Below are positions 42,282 to 51,610 of a DNA stretch of 64,000 bases, in pieces. The translations under genes and the position numbers were made by a program. The notes beneath the pieces were generated by a model, which saw nothing but the letters and a program-made list of their open reading frames with translations, ran no database searches and was not told the DNA's origin. Within the stretch, counting starts at the first letter, position 1. Every line of letters begins with the position of its first letter. Source of the DNA: Paracoccaceae bacterium (GTDB taxonomy: Bacteria > Pseudomonadota > Alphaproteobacteria > Rhodobacterales > Rhodobacteraceae); assembly GCA_014654775.1 (NCBI GenBank), contig JACVZW010000087.1, forward strand, positions 1 to 64,000, in the 5' to 3' direction.

Positions 42282-42968
42282 ATGACACCGACCTTCGCCA
42301 CGCCCATCCGGGGCCCCGTCCGCGCTTTGGCCGCGCTCTGCCTTGCCGCCGTCTCGCTGACCGCCTGCGTCAAGCCCGAGGGAGAGGCCAGCCTTTCGAC
42401 CAGCGGGGAGATGCCGCCGATGCAATGGGATGTCCGCCCCGAAGGCCGGGATTGGACACAGAACACGCTCGCCGCACTGGAACAGCACGATCCGATGCTG
42501 GCCGCCACCGTCCCCGCGGATGTCGAGGCATGGTGCCCCGGCTATGCCGAGGCGTCGATCACCGACCGCCGCGCCTTCTGGGCGGGGCTGATGTCGGCGG
42601 TGGCGCGCTATGAATCGACGTGGAACCCGCAAGCCTCGGGCGGCGGCGGGCGCTATATCGGGATCATGCAAATCTCGCCCGTCTCGGCCGATTACCATCA
42701 ATGCGAGGCCGATACGGTGGCCGAGCTGAAGAACGGCTCCGACAATCTGGAATGCGCGGCGCAGATGATGGCCAAGGCCGTTGCCCGCGACGGTCTGGTG
42801 GTGGGCGGCGGCAATCGCGGCATCGGGCGCGACTGGATGCCCTTCCGCAACGCCGAAAAGCGCGCCGCGATGGCCGCGTGGACCCGCGCCCAGCCCTATT
42901 GTCAGGTGCAGGACGGTGGCGGCCTGTTCAGCCCGCGCACGGGCGTGACCCTTTCGGCCAAGGGCTGA
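42282..42968 (+). CDS. Lipoprotein with lytic transglycosylase (SLT) domain
   Basis: 228 residues. A lipobox LTAC follows a hydrophobic signal, so Cys at about residue 29 should be lipidated and the protein anchored to a membrane. The SLT-like core has the catalytic Glu in VARYESTWNPQASGGG and the YIGIMQISPVSADYH segment. The enzyme cuts murein glycan strands. The gene diverges from gatB and the small membrane protein. Confidence 0.85.
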   Translation: MTPTFATPIRGPVRALAALCLAAVSLTACVKPEGEASLSTSGEMPPMQWDVRPEGRDWTQNTLAALEQHDPMLAATVPADVEAWCPGYAEASITDRRAFWAGLMSAVARYESTWNPQASGGGGRYIGIMQISPVSADYHQCEADTVAELKNGSDNLECAAQMMAKAVARDGLVVGGGNRGIGRDWMPFRNAEKRAAMAAWTRAQPYCQVQDGGGLFSPRTGVTLSAKG

Positions 42969-42992
42969 CCGCAGCGCGCGACCGCGGGGATC

Positions 42993-45551
42993 TCACACCC
43001 CCCGCATCCGCCCCACCATCTCGCCCAAGTCGCGGCTCAGGCCCGGCGTGGCCGCCATGCGGGCCAGTTCCGCCTGCACCATCCCCTGCCGATCCGCATC
43101 ATAGCGCGGCCATGTGTCGAAGGCCGTCGACATCCGCGCCGCCGTCTGCGGGTTCAAGGGATCAAGCTTCAGCAGCCAATCCGCCACCAGCCGATACCCC
43201 GCACCCGAGGCATGGTGGAACCCCGCATGATTGGCCGACATCGCCCCGATCACCGACCGGAAGCGGTTGGGGTTCTTCCAGTCGAAATCAGGATGCCGCG
43301 TCAGGCCCTCTGTCACCGCCACGGCCCGGTCGGGATGGGCATAGGCGATCTGCAGGGCGAACCATTTGTCCATCACGTTGCGGTCCTTGGCCCAGTGCGC
43401 CTCAAACTGGCGTACCTCCTCCTGTCCCGCGCCCGCATCCAGCAGGGCGGCCAACGCGCCCACCTCTTCGGTCATGTTGTTGGCCGCCGCATAGGCCGCC
43501 CGCGCCGCCCGGCCCCCATCGATCCGCGTCAGCAGGTTCAGGGCCGCGATCCGCAGGGCCCGCCGTCCCGCCGCCCGCGCGTCCGGCGTAAACGGCCCCG
43601 GTTCCGCCAGCGCCTCGATCAGCCCCGGCAATTGCGGCCCCAAGCGGCGCGCCAGCGCCTCGGCCATCCGCCGCCGCTCGGCCCAGAGGCGGGCGGGATC
43701 GGGTGTAACGCCGCCTGCATGCAGCGTCGCAGCCATGTCATCCTCACCCGGCAGGCGCAGCGCCAAAGCGCGAAAGGCGGGGTCCAGCGTCTCGTCAAAA
43801 GTCACGCGGGCAATGGCGTCCAACCAATCCGGCCCCGGCGCCGCGCCTTCGGTCACCATCCGGGCCAGCAGGTCCTTGGCCAAGGCCCGCCCCGCCTCCC
43901 ATTTGTTGAAGGGGTCGGTGTCATGGGCCAGAAGGAAGGCGCGTTCCTCGGGCGAAACCTCGCGTTCCAGCACGACAGGCGCGGAAAACCCGCGCAGGAT
44001 CGACGGCACAGGCCGCGTCGCGGCGGGAAAGCGGAAGGACTGCCGCGCTTGCGTCACCTCAAGCACCGTCGTTGGCAGCACCTCGTCCCCGTTCGGGTTC
44101 AAAAGGCCCAGCGCCACGGGGATGACCTTCGCCCCCTTGTCCGGCTGCCCCGGCGTGGGCGGGTTCTCCTGTTCAAAGGTCAGAGTATAGGTCGCGCCGT
44201 CCCAATCCTCCCAGACCTTCAGGCGCGGGGTGCCCGCCTCGGTATACCACCGCTTGAACTGCGACAGATCGCGCGCCGTCGCATCCTCGAAAACCGTCAG
44301 CCAATCCTCGATCGTCGCCGCCTGCCCGTCATGGCGGGTGAAATAGAGGTCGAGCGCCCGCGCATAGCCCTCCTCCCCCACCAGCCGCTTCAGCATACCG
44401 ATGACCTCGGCCCCCTTTTCGTAGATCGTGGCGGTGTAGAAATTGTTGATCTCGACATAGCTGTCGGGGCGCACGGGATGCGCCAGCGGCCCGCCATCCT
44501 CGCGGAACTGCCGCGCGCGCAGCAAAAGCACATCCTCGATCCGCTTCACCGCATGGGACCGCATGTCGCCCGAAAACTGCTGGTCGCGGAAAACGGTCAG
44601 CCCTTCCTTCAGGCACAGTTGGAACCAGTCGCGGCAGGTGATCCGGTTGCCCGTCCAGTTGTGGAAATACTCATGCGCGATGATCGCCTCGATCCGGGCG
44701 AAATCGTCATCCGTCGCCGTCTCGGGCGAGGCCAGCACGAATTTGGAGTTGAAGATGTTCAGCCCCTTATTCTCCATCGCGCCCATGTTGAAATCGTCCA
44801 CGGCCACGATGTTGAACACGTCCAGATCGTATTCGCGGCCATAGACCTCTTCGTCCCAGCGCATCGACCGGATCAGACTGTCCATCGCATAGGCGCAGCG
44901 GTCCTCATCGCCCTTGCGCACCCAGATGTTCAGCGCAACGTCCCGCCCCGACGTGGTGCGGAAAGGCGCGGAATGGGCCACCAGATCGCCCGCGACCAGC
45001 GCGAAGAGATAGGCGGGCTTCGGCCATGGGTCCACCCATTCGGCCCAACCCTTCCCCTGCCCCGCCGGATTGCCATTTGACAGCAGGACCGGCAGATCGG
45101 CCTCTACCCGCACCCGGAAGGGGGCCATCACATCGGGCCGGTCGGGGTAGAAGGTGATCTTGCGGAACCCCTCCGCCTCGCATTGCGTGCAATACATGCC
45201 GCGCGACATGTAAAGCCCCTCCAGCGCCGTGTTCCCCTCGGGGTCAATCTCCACCTCCGTCTCAAGCCGGAAGGAGCCTTCGGGCAAATGCGCGGCGGGG
45301 ATCGTCAGGCCCGTGTCATCGGGCGCGATCTCCAGCGCCACCCCGTCCAGCCGCAGCGACAACAGGCGCAAGCCCTCGCCATCCAGCCGCAGATCATGCC
45401 GCCCCGGCCGCGCCGGATTGGGCGCAAGGCGCAAGCTGGCGGCGACCCGCGTCGCCTTGGGCGCAAGCTGGAAGACCAGCGCGACCTCTTCGACGAGATG
45501 GGTATAGGGCAGGTAGTCGGACAGATGGATGGCACGCGGCGCGGTGGTCAT
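42993..45551 (-). CDS. pepN: Aminopeptidase N (M1 family)
   Basis: 852 residues from ATG 45551, with GGAG 7 bp upstream. It removes N-terminal amino acids from peptides with one zinc ion. The exopeptidase motif GAMEN is at 257-261 and the zinc motif HEYFH at 293-297, followed by WTGNRITCRDWFQLCLKEGLTVFRD with the third ligand Glu. Length is typical of proteobacterial PepN. It follows the histidine kinase gene by 74 bp on the same strand. Confidence 0.96.
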   Translation of the reverse strand: MTTAPRAIHLSDYLPYTHLVEEVALVFQLAPKATRVAASLRLAPNPARPGRHDLRLDGEGLRLLSLRLDGVALEIAPDDTGLTIPAAHLPEGSFRLETEVEIDPEGNTALEGLYMSRGMYCTQCEAEGFRKITFYPDRPDVMAPFRVRVEADLPVLLSNGNPAGQGKGWAEWVDPWPKPAYLFALVAGDLVAHSAPFRTTSGRDVALNIWVRKGDEDRCAYAMDSLIRSMRWDEEVYGREYDLDVFNIVAVDDFNMGAMENKGLNIFNSKFVLASPETATDDDFARIEAIIAHEYFHNWTGNRITCRDWFQLCLKEGLTVFRDQQFSGDMRSHAVKRIEDVLLLRARQFREDGGPLAHPVRPDSYVEINNFYTATIYEKGAEVIGMLKRLVGEEGYARALDLYFTRHDGQAATIEDWLTVFEDATARDLSQFKRWYTEAGTPRLKVWEDWDGATYTLTFEQENPPTPGQPDKGAKVIPVALGLLNPNGDEVLPTTVLEVTQARQSFRFPAATRPVPSILRGFSAPVVLEREVSPEERAFLLAHDTDPFNKWEAGRALAKDLLARMVTEGAAPGPDWLDAIARVTFDETLDPAFRALALRLPGEDDMAATLHAGGVTPDPARLWAERRRMAEALARRLGPQLPGLIEALAEPGPFTPDARAAGRRALRIAALNLLTRIDGGRAARAAYAAANNMTEEVGALAALLDAGAGQEEVRQFEAHWAKDRNVMDKWFALQIAYAHPDRAVAVTEGLTRHPDFDWKNPNRFRSVIGAMSANHAGFHHASGAGYRLVADWLLKLDPLNPQTAARMSTAFDTWPRYDADRQGMVQAELARMAATPGLSRDLGEMVGRMRGV

Positions 45552-45625
45552 GACGGCTCTCCTTTGCACCGGAAAGCTATGGACCGCGCCGCACGAAGGC
45601 AAGCCGCCGCCCCCTTTTCGCCCGC

Positions 45626-47746
45626 TTAGGCCAGCGGCACCCGCAGGGTGAAGGTACTGCCCTGCCCTTCATGGCTTTCGAAACCGATGCTGCTGCCGGT
45701 CAGATCGGCCAGACGGCGGCAGATCGCCAGCCCGATCCCCGTGCCGGAGATTGTGCCGTTCTCATGCCCCAACCGGTCAAAGGGCGTGAACAGCCGCGCC
45801 TGCCGGTCGGGCGGGATGCCGATGCCCGTATCCGTCACCCGGATGGCCAGACGCCCCGACTCCACCGCGAAGGAAATCGTCACCGACCCGCCCGCGCGGT
45901 TATACTTCACCCCGTTCGACACCAGATGCGTCAGGATGCGCGACACGATCTCGGGATCGGCCATCACCTTGGGCAGCGGCTCGGTCGGCGGTTCGACCGA
46001 CAGCGACACGTCATGCGACCGCAGCCCCGGCCGCGCCGCCGCCAGCGCCTGACTGGCCAGCGGCAAGACCGAAATCGGCTGGCGGCTGTGCTTCACCTCG
46101 CCCCGCTCGATCCGGCTGAGTTCGATCACGCCCTCCACCAGTTGCAGCAATTGCCATCCCGCATCGGAAATGGCCTGCACCTGACGCCCCGCATCGGCGG
46201 GCAAAGGATGGGACGGATCGTTCTTCAGCAGCTCCGAAAAGCCGAGGATCGCGTTCAGGGGCGTGCGCAACTCGTGGCTCATGGCCGACAGGAAGTTGGC
46301 CTTGGCCGCATTGGCCGCCTGCAGCCGCGCGCCCATGCTGGCGAGGTGATCCCCAACCGCCTGCAGTTCCGCCACGCCATAGCGGTGATCCGGCGCCACC
46401 GTGCCGCCTTCGGTGATCCGCGCCATGTTCCCCTCGATCTCGGCAAGGGGCTGCGCCACGCGGGATGACATCGCGACCGACCGCCGCCACAGAAACAGGA
46501 AGAAGATGCCATAGAACAGTACAAGAATGCCCAGCATCGCCCATGACACGAAGGTCAACTCGTCGCGCAGGGTGGTGGCACCCGACAGCAGGCTTTCCTC
46601 GCTGGTCAGCACCATCAGCTTCCATTGCGGCCCCGCGATCGTGGCCCATGCCGCGATCATCGGGCGTCCCAGATCGACCCGCGTGTTCCCCTCCGGCGCC
46701 GATTGCAGCGCCTGCGCCAGATCGAACAGCTCCGCCCGGCGATAGATGTTGAACGTGTCGGGCTTGAACGTGTCCTGAAGGATGGCCTCCTCATAGCTGT
46801 GGTCCAGCAGCGCGCTGATCCCCAGATCGCCCTCGGCCTCGGGCGGCAGCGCAAGGATGGTGCCGTCCCGGCTGACGAGGATCGCATAGCCATCCCCCTC
46901 AAAGGCGATGTCCAGCACCTGATCCACGATGGTGTTTGTGGTGATGTCGAGGCCGACGACAGCATCCAGCCGGTCCCCATAATCCGCGCCATAGACCGGC
47001 GCGATGGCCGACACCATCCACCCGGCCCCGGCCGGGTCCACATAGGCATCCGTCCAGACGACGCCCCGCTCCGGGTTATGGACCGCATCCGCCTCGTAAT
47101 AGAAATTGTAGCTCGGGATATCCATCTTGGGCGCATAGATCGCCAGCACGTCGAACCACGGATAGATGCGGTTCAGCGAGTCCGAGGTGTTGACGTAAAG
47201 CTGCGCGATCAGCGGGTCCGAGGCGCGGATCGATTTCATCACCGGATCAAGCCGCAGTGTGCGCCAGACCTTGTCCTCCTGCGCCGGGCCGACGGGCACC
47301 ACCCCGCTGACAAAGACCGCCGACCCACCCCTGTCGGCCCTGCTGTAGAACACTCCGTCGGACGACAGGGCATGGTTCGCCCGTTCTGCCTCGGTCACCT
47401 CGGGCTCAGGCTGGGCCAGCGCGCGGCCCGTCTCTTCGGCATAGACGCGGGTCAGGGCGGCAATCGTCTCCAGCCGCCGCGCGATCACCTCTGCCTCGCG
47501 CACCGCCGCATCGCCCAGCGCCGCTGTGGAGATGTCGGTGATCGCCACAGAGCTGCGGTCATAGACGACGCGGCTCGTTCCCCAATAGAGCCCCACGAAG
47601 GTCAATTCGATCAGCAAAAGCGGCACCAGCGCCGCCCGCAAATAGGACCGCCACAGCCACGCCTTCAGGGGCGGCGGGCCTTGTTCCGGGGAAACGGCGG
47701 CGATGCTCATGATGTCTTGGACCGGGAGATGACCCTCCCCCTCCAT
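45626..47746 (-). CDS. Cache-domain sensor histidine kinase
   Basis: 706 residues; ATG 47710 is an alternative start. The first membrane segment (LRAALVPLLLIELTFVGLYW) precedes a periplasmic double Cache sensor (WVDVL-like YPWFDVLAIYAPKMDIP, GLDITTNTIVDQVLDI), then a second membrane segment (FVSWAMLGILVLFYGIFFLFLW), a HAMP-like linker, HisKA with SHELRTPLNAILGF, and HATPase_c with DTGIGIP and GTGIGLAICRRLADL. No receiver is attached and no response regulator is adjacent, so its partner is unknown. It may respond to a small ligand in the periplasm. Confidence 0.93.
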   Translation of the reverse strand: MEGEGHLPVQDIMSIAAVSPEQGPPPLKAWLWRSYLRAALVPLLLIELTFVGLYWGTSRVVYDRSSVAITDISTAALGDAAVREAEVIARRLETIAALTRVYAEETGRALAQPEPEVTEAERANHALSSDGVFYSRADRGGSAVFVSGVVPVGPAQEDKVWRTLRLDPVMKSIRASDPLIAQLYVNTSDSLNRIYPWFDVLAIYAPKMDIPSYNFYYEADAVHNPERGVVWTDAYVDPAGAGWMVSAIAPVYGADYGDRLDAVVGLDITTNTIVDQVLDIAFEGDGYAILVSRDGTILALPPEAEGDLGISALLDHSYEEAILQDTFKPDTFNIYRRAELFDLAQALQSAPEGNTRVDLGRPMIAAWATIAGPQWKLMVLTSEESLLSGATTLRDELTFVSWAMLGILVLFYGIFFLFLWRRSVAMSSRVAQPLAEIEGNMARITEGGTVAPDHRYGVAELQAVGDHLASMGARLQAANAAKANFLSAMSHELRTPLNAILGFSELLKNDPSHPLPADAGRQVQAISDAGWQLLQLVEGVIELSRIERGEVKHSRQPISVLPLASQALAAARPGLRSHDVSLSVEPPTEPLPKVMADPEIVSRILTHLVSNGVKYNRAGGSVTISFAVESGRLAIRVTDTGIGIPPDRQARLFTPFDRLGHENGTISGTGIGLAICRRLADLTGSSIGFESHEGQGSTFTLRVPLA

Positions 47747-47826
47747 CAGGATGTGGCGACAGAATGAAGTATTCCCCGCCCCCGGCGAAGAGGTTTCGCG
47801 CGCCCCGATCTAAGGAGAGTCCCGCA

Positions 47827-47856
47827 ATGTCCAAACGGATGTATCAACTATCCTAA
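47827..47856 (+). CDS. Micro-ORF of 9 codons with a strong ribosome site
   Basis: ATG 47827 encodes MSKRMYQLS and stops at 47856. AAGGAG at 47812-47817, 9 bp upstream, is one of the best Shine-Dalgarno matches in the region. The ORF precedes the photolyase start by 92 bp. It may be a leader peptide, the remnant of a longer gene, or chance. Confidence 0.35.
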   Translation: MSKRMYQLS

Positions 47857-47948
47857 AGCAGTGTTCACGCGCCGCAGCCCCGCCCCCGGCCAATGGCCCA
47901 CGCTGCCGGGTCTTTACGAATCCCGCGCGCTCGTTAGATTGATGTTCC

Positions 47949-49463
47949 ATGAATGTTCTCGTCTGGTTCAAGCGCGACCTGCGCCCGCATGACCACCCCG
48001 CCCTCGCCCGCGCGGCCGAGATGGGCGCGGTGCTGCCGCTTTACATCGTCGAACCCGATTGCTGGCAGCAGCCCGACACCTCCGCCCGCCAATGGGCCTT
48101 TACCGCCGAGGCGCTGGCCGATCTCCGCAACGATCTGGGGGCGCTCGGCGCGCCGCTGATCCTGCGGGTGGGCGAGGCCGTGCAGGTGCTGGACCGGCTT
48201 TGCCGCCAGCATCACATCGCTCGAATCCTGTCGCATGAAGAGACGGGCAATCTCTGGACCTATGCCCGCGACCGCCGCGTCGCGGCATGGGCGCGCGAGG
48301 CGGGCGTGATCTGGGACGAAATCCCCCAGCAGGGCGTGATCCGCCGCCTGCCCTCGCGCAATGGCTGGGCTGGTCTGCGCGACGGGTTCACCTCCGCCCC
48401 GCAGGTCGCCGCTCCGGCGGCGCTGCGGCCCGTGCCGGGGGTGGAACCGGGGGCGATCCCCACCGCCCGCGCCCTGCGCCTGCCCGACGATCCTTGCGCC
48501 CATCGGCAGGCCGGGGGACGCGCGCAAGGGCTGCATCTGCTGGACAGCTTCCTCACCCGCCGGGGCGAAACCTACCGCGCGGGCATGTCCTCGCCCGTCA
48601 CCGGCGAACGGGTCTGCTCTCGCCTTTCGGCCCATCTCGCCCTTGGCACGCTGTCCTCGCGCGAGGTGGTGCAGGCCGCCGTCGCCCGCGCCGCCGAACG
48701 CCCCGGCGGGCGCTGGCCCGGGGCCTTGGCCAGTTTCCAGTCCCGCATGGCATGGCGCGACCATTTCATCCAGAAACTCGAATCCGAACCCCGGATCGAG
48801 ATCCGCGCCCTTCACCGTGCCGCCGATGCGCTCCGCCCCCTCAGCCCCGACCCCATCCGCCTGCAGGCGTGGGAAACGGGCGAGACGGGCCTGCCCTTCC
48901 TCGACGCCTGCATGCGCTATCTGCGCGCCACGGGTTGGCTGAATTTCCGGATGCGCAGCATGGTGATGGCGGTGGCCTCCTATCACCTCTGGCTCGACTG
49001 GCGCGCGACGGGCGCGGTGCTGGCCCGCCGCTTCACCGATTACGAACCGGGCATCCACTGGCCGCAGGTGCAGATGCAGGCGGGCGTGACGGGGATCAAC
49101 ACGATCCGCATCTACAATCCCGTGAAACAGGGCCATGATCAGGACCCAACCGGTTCCTTCACCCGCCGCTGGGTGCCGGAACTGGCCGCCGTCCCCGACC
49201 CCTTCCTGCAAGAGCCGTGGAAATGGCCCGGCGCCCGCGCCGTGCTGGGCCGCCTCTACCCCGAACCGATCGTCGACGTCACCGCTGCCGCCCGCGCCGC
49301 GCGCGACGCCTGCTGGGGCCTGCGGAAGGACCGCAGCTACCGCGAAGAGGTGGCCGAGGTCATCGAACGCCACGCCAGCCGCGCCGATCCCCGCTTCGTC
49401 AACGACCGCAGCGCCCGACCCAAGCGCCGCGGAGATGGCGCGCAGATGAGCCTCGATCTCTGA
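47949..49463 (+). CDS. Cryptochrome/deoxyribodipyrimidine photolyase family protein
   Basis: 504 residues. The N-terminal photolyase domain starts MNVLVWFKRDLRPHDHPAL and the FAD-binding part includes WRDHFIQKLE, GETGLPFLDACMRYLRATGWLNFRMRSM and YEPGIHWPQVQMQAGVTGIN. FAD-binding C-terminal motifs are intact. The family includes light-driven DNA repair enzymes and blue-light receptors, and the exact subtype cannot be decided. It overlaps DUF2256 by 1 bp, a common pairing. Confidence 0.9.
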   Translation: MNVLVWFKRDLRPHDHPALARAAEMGAVLPLYIVEPDCWQQPDTSARQWAFTAEALADLRNDLGALGAPLILRVGEAVQVLDRLCRQHHIARILSHEETGNLWTYARDRRVAAWAREAGVIWDEIPQQGVIRRLPSRNGWAGLRDGFTSAPQVAAPAALRPVPGVEPGAIPTARALRLPDDPCAHRQAGGRAQGLHLLDSFLTRRGETYRAGMSSPVTGERVCSRLSAHLALGTLSSREVVQAAVARAAERPGGRWPGALASFQSRMAWRDHFIQKLESEPRIEIRALHRAADALRPLSPDPIRLQAWETGETGLPFLDACMRYLRATGWLNFRMRSMVMAVASYHLWLDWRATGAVLARRFTDYEPGIHWPQVQMQAGVTGINTIRIYNPVKQGHDQDPTGSFTRRWVPELAAVPDPFLQEPWKWPGARAVLGRLYPEPIVDVTAAARAARDACWGLRKDRSYREEVAEVIERHASRADPRFVNDRSARPKRRGDGAQMSLDL

Positions 49464-49642
49464 TGGCCAAGATGCGCAAGAAGGGCGACCTGCCCGAAAA
49501 GACCTGCGCCACCTGTGGCCGCCCGTTCACATGGCGGAAGAAATGGGAAAAGGTCTGGGACGAGGTGCGCTACTGTTCCGACCGCTGCCGGGGGGAGCGT
49601 AGGATGGGCAATATTGCCCATCCTACGGAAAGAAAGCCTTAA
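49463..49642 (+). CDS. DUF2256 small zinc-ribbon protein with a REP-derived tail
   Basis: 59 residues from ATG 49463, which overlaps the photolyase TGA. The core has CATCGRPFTWRKKW and the paired CSDRC of a zinc ribbon. DUF2256 proteins usually end soon after the second Cys pair. Here the tail (MGNIAHPTERKP) is encoded by the REP palindrome at 49598-49627 and the stop beyond it. It is often next to photolyases, but its function is unknown. Confidence 0.85.
   Translation: MAKMRKKGDLPEKTCATCGRPFTWRKKWEKVWDEVRYCSDRCRGERRMGNIAHPTERKP
49598..49627. repeat. REP palindrome inside the DUF2256 3' end
   Basis: CGTAGGATGGGCAAT and ATTGCCCATCCTACG form a perfect 30-bp palindrome. The GTAGGATGGGC/GCCCATCCTAC arms recur at 50232-50259 and, in degraded form, twice at 50146-50215. 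It lies on the left side of the transposase gene. Confidence 0.92.
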
Positions 49643-49665
49643 TCCCACGCGTCTAGGCTGCGGTG

Positions 49666-50235
49666 ATGACCGATTATCGCCGCCTGCGCATCCCCGGTGG
49701 GACCTATGCCTTCACCCTGTGCCTTGAGGCGCGGGGAAGTTTCCTGCTGACCGACCGGATCGATCTGCTGCGCCTGTCATGGGTGGCAGCTTTCCGCGAT
49801 TTCCCCGCCACGCTCCATGCCGTCGTCATCCTGCCCGACCACCTGCATGCCGTGCTGACCGAGGCAGAGGGGTCCGTGCATTTCTCCGAACGGTGGCAAA
49901 GGCTGAAAGGCCGCTTCAGCCACGCGCTGGCCGAGGCGCGGCCGCCGCGCCCCGCCAGCCCCCGCCCCAGCCTTGCCCGCAAGCGTGAGGCGGGCATCTG
50001 GCAAAGGCGGTTCTGGGAACATGCGCTGAAATCGCCCGACGCCGTGGCCGAGGCGATGGCCTATTGCCAGACGGACCCGGTCCGCCATGGCCTGGTCCGC
50101 GACCCTGCCGACTGGCCCTATCTGCGCGTGAATGCCCGCCCGGCCGATGATGGGCGCAACCGCCCATCCTACCCCCAAACGCTGCCCGGTCGGATGGGCC
50201 ATCCGGCCCATCCCGCCTTTGGCCCCGGACCGTAG
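49666..50235 (+). CDS. REP-associated tyrosine transposase (RAYT, Y1/HUH family)
   Basis: 189 residues from ATG 49666. The HUH motif is ILPDHLHAVLTEAEG with the two His, and YCQTDPVRHGLV carries the catalytic-type Tyr and the NPVRAGLV-like signature of RAYTs. QRRFWEHAL is another family mark. It is a single-copy domesticated-type transposase that acts on REP palindromes, which flank it on both sides. The last codons and the stop lie inside a REP (50232-50259). Confidence 0.93.
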   Translation: MTDYRRLRIPGGTYAFTLCLEARGSFLLTDRIDLLRLSWVAAFRDFPATLHAVVILPDHLHAVLTEAEGSVHFSERWQRLKGRFSHALAEARPPRPASPRPSLARKREAGIWQRRFWEHALKSPDAVAEAMAYCQTDPVRHGLVRDPADWPYLRVNARPADDGRNRPSYPQTLPGRMGHPAHPAFGPGP

Positions 50236-50259
50236 GATGGGCCATCCGGCCCATCCTAC
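50146..50259. repeat. REP palindromes around the RAYT 3' end
   Basis: Three palindromic units: a diverged one at about 50146-50172 (GATGGGCG...CGCCCATCCTAC), a diverged one at about 50191-50215 (CGGATGGGC...GCCCATCCCG), and a perfect one at 50232-50259 (GTAGGATGGGCC, loop ATCC, GGCCCATCCTAC). The last contains the stop codons of both the RAYT gene and the gene on the other strand. Confidence 0.88.
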
Positions 50260-51125
50260 CGACCCACAACAGCAGCCAGCTTGCCCAAGGTCTGCAGGCC
50301 CAGCGCCTCGGCCCCAAAGGCCTTGGCCCCCTGCCACGCCTCGACCGTATCGAACACCATGCCCAGCGTGACCTCTGTCCCGCCCGCAACCGGGGCAAAG
50401 CTGGCCCAGGCGTCGGCATGTTTCGCCCCGCCCTCCCCCGCATACAGCGCATAGTCGATCCGCGCCTCGGGCAGCACCGCGCCATAGCGGTGATGGTTCG
50501 GCCAGACCGTCCCATCCGGCCCGATCATGTCAAAGACCCAGTCACCGCCCGCGCGCAGATCGATCCGCGCCGTGCGGCAGGAAAACCCCTCCGGCCCCCA
50601 CCAGCGCGGCAGGCTTTCGGCATTCCACCACGCGCCCCAGACCGCCGCCACCGGCGCCGCAATCTGCCGCCGGATGACCATCATCCGCCCTGCCACCTGC
50701 GCAAGGTTCCCCATCCCCGCCTCGAACCCCGCGCGATAGCCCGCCTCCATCCCGGCCCCCAGATCGGACAGTTGCACCGTCACGTCGATCCGGGCCCCCG
50801 CGCCCTGCTCTGCCACCTCCGCCGTCACCAGCGCCGCCGACAGCACCCTGCCCGCGCAAGAGATCACCTCGGAATTCACGCTCCGCCGCCCCGGCTCCAG
50901 CACCAGCCAGACCACCTCGCAGCGGATATCCTCCTGCCCCGCCACATGGCAAAGCGACACGTCCCGCCCGCCAACCGCCGTGTCCGCCTCCAGAAACTCC
51001 ACCACCACCTCTGCCGAGGGGGCCGCCCAGATCGCCCGCGCCGTAGGGGCCGTCCAAGCCTGCCAGAGCGTCGGGGCGGGGACCGCAACCGCGCGGGTGA
51101 AGGTCAAGGTCGCAAAGCCGCTCAT
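50256..51125 (-). CDS. Fused double AHSA1/SRPBCC-domain protein
   Basis: 289 residues, about twice the size of a single SRPBCC protein. The first half (FTRAVAVPAPTLWQAWTAPT) and the second half (IRRQIAAPVAAVWGAWWNAESLPRWWGPEGFSC) both look like AHSA1 domains. These bind hydrophobic ligands; function unknown. The TAG stop lies within the REP palindrome. It overlaps the next gene by 4 bp and is part of an ArsR operon. Confidence 0.85.
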   Translation of the reverse strand: MSGFATLTFTRAVAVPAPTLWQAWTAPTARAIWAAPSAEVVVEFLEADTAVGGRDVSLCHVAGQEDIRCEVVWLVLEPGRRSVNSEVISCAGRVLSAALVTAEVAEQGAGARIDVTVQLSDLGAGMEAGYRAGFEAGMGNLAQVAGRMMVIRRQIAAPVAAVWGAWWNAESLPRWWGPEGFSCRTARIDLRAGGDWVFDMIGPDGTVWPNHHRYGAVLPEARIDYALYAGEGGAKHADAWASFAPVAGGTEVTLGMVFDTVEAWQGAKAFGAEALGLQTLGKLAAVVGR

Positions 51126-51610
51126 CGCGCCAAGCCCTGCGCATAGGCCTCCAGCTGCGTGGCCACCGTCCCCCAGCCGTCCTGAAACCCCATCTCGGCA
51201 TGCTGACGCGCCGTCTCGGCGTTCCGGTGCCGCGCGACGGCGGTGTAGCGTGTCCGCCCGCCGCCCAAATCCTCAAAGGTCACGATGGCGGTCATGAAGG
51301 GCTCTGCCGCAGGCTTCCAGCCCTCGGTATAGGTGTCGGTGAAGACCAGCCGTTCCTGCGGGATCACCTCCAGATAGACGCCCCGGTTTTCCATCACCGC
51401 GCCTTCCACATCGAAGGTCGTGTTGCAGGCCCCACCCACGCGCACATCCAGATGGCAGGCCGTCACCTTATGCGGCCTCGGCACGAACCAGTGGACCAGA
51501 TGCTCGGCCTGCGTCCAGCAGTCCCAGATCACTGCACGCGGCGCAGCCAACTCGCGCACCAGAACCAGATCGAGGGCCGGGTCGAATTCCGGCAGGTCTT
51601 CCGCTCTCAT
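51122..51610 (-). CDS. SRPBCC (AHSA1) domain protein
   Basis: 162 residues. Typical AHSA1 features are LVRELAAPRAVIWDCWTQAEHLVHWFVPRPH, YLEVIPQERLVFTDTYTEG, and TFEDLGGGRTRYTAVARH. It binds a hydrophobic ligand in a helix-grip fold. It overlaps both neighbours by 4 bp in an arsR-srpbcc-srpbcc order often seen in Rhodobacteraceae. Substrate unknown. Confidence 0.9.
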   Translation of the reverse strand: MRAEDLPEFDPALDLVLVRELAAPRAVIWDCWTQAEHLVHWFVPRPHKVTACHLDVRVGGACNTTFDVEGAVMENRGVYLEVIPQERLVFTDTYTEGWKPAAEPFMTAIVTFEDLGGGRTRYTAVARHRNAETARQHAEMGFQDGWGTVATQLEAYAQGLAR

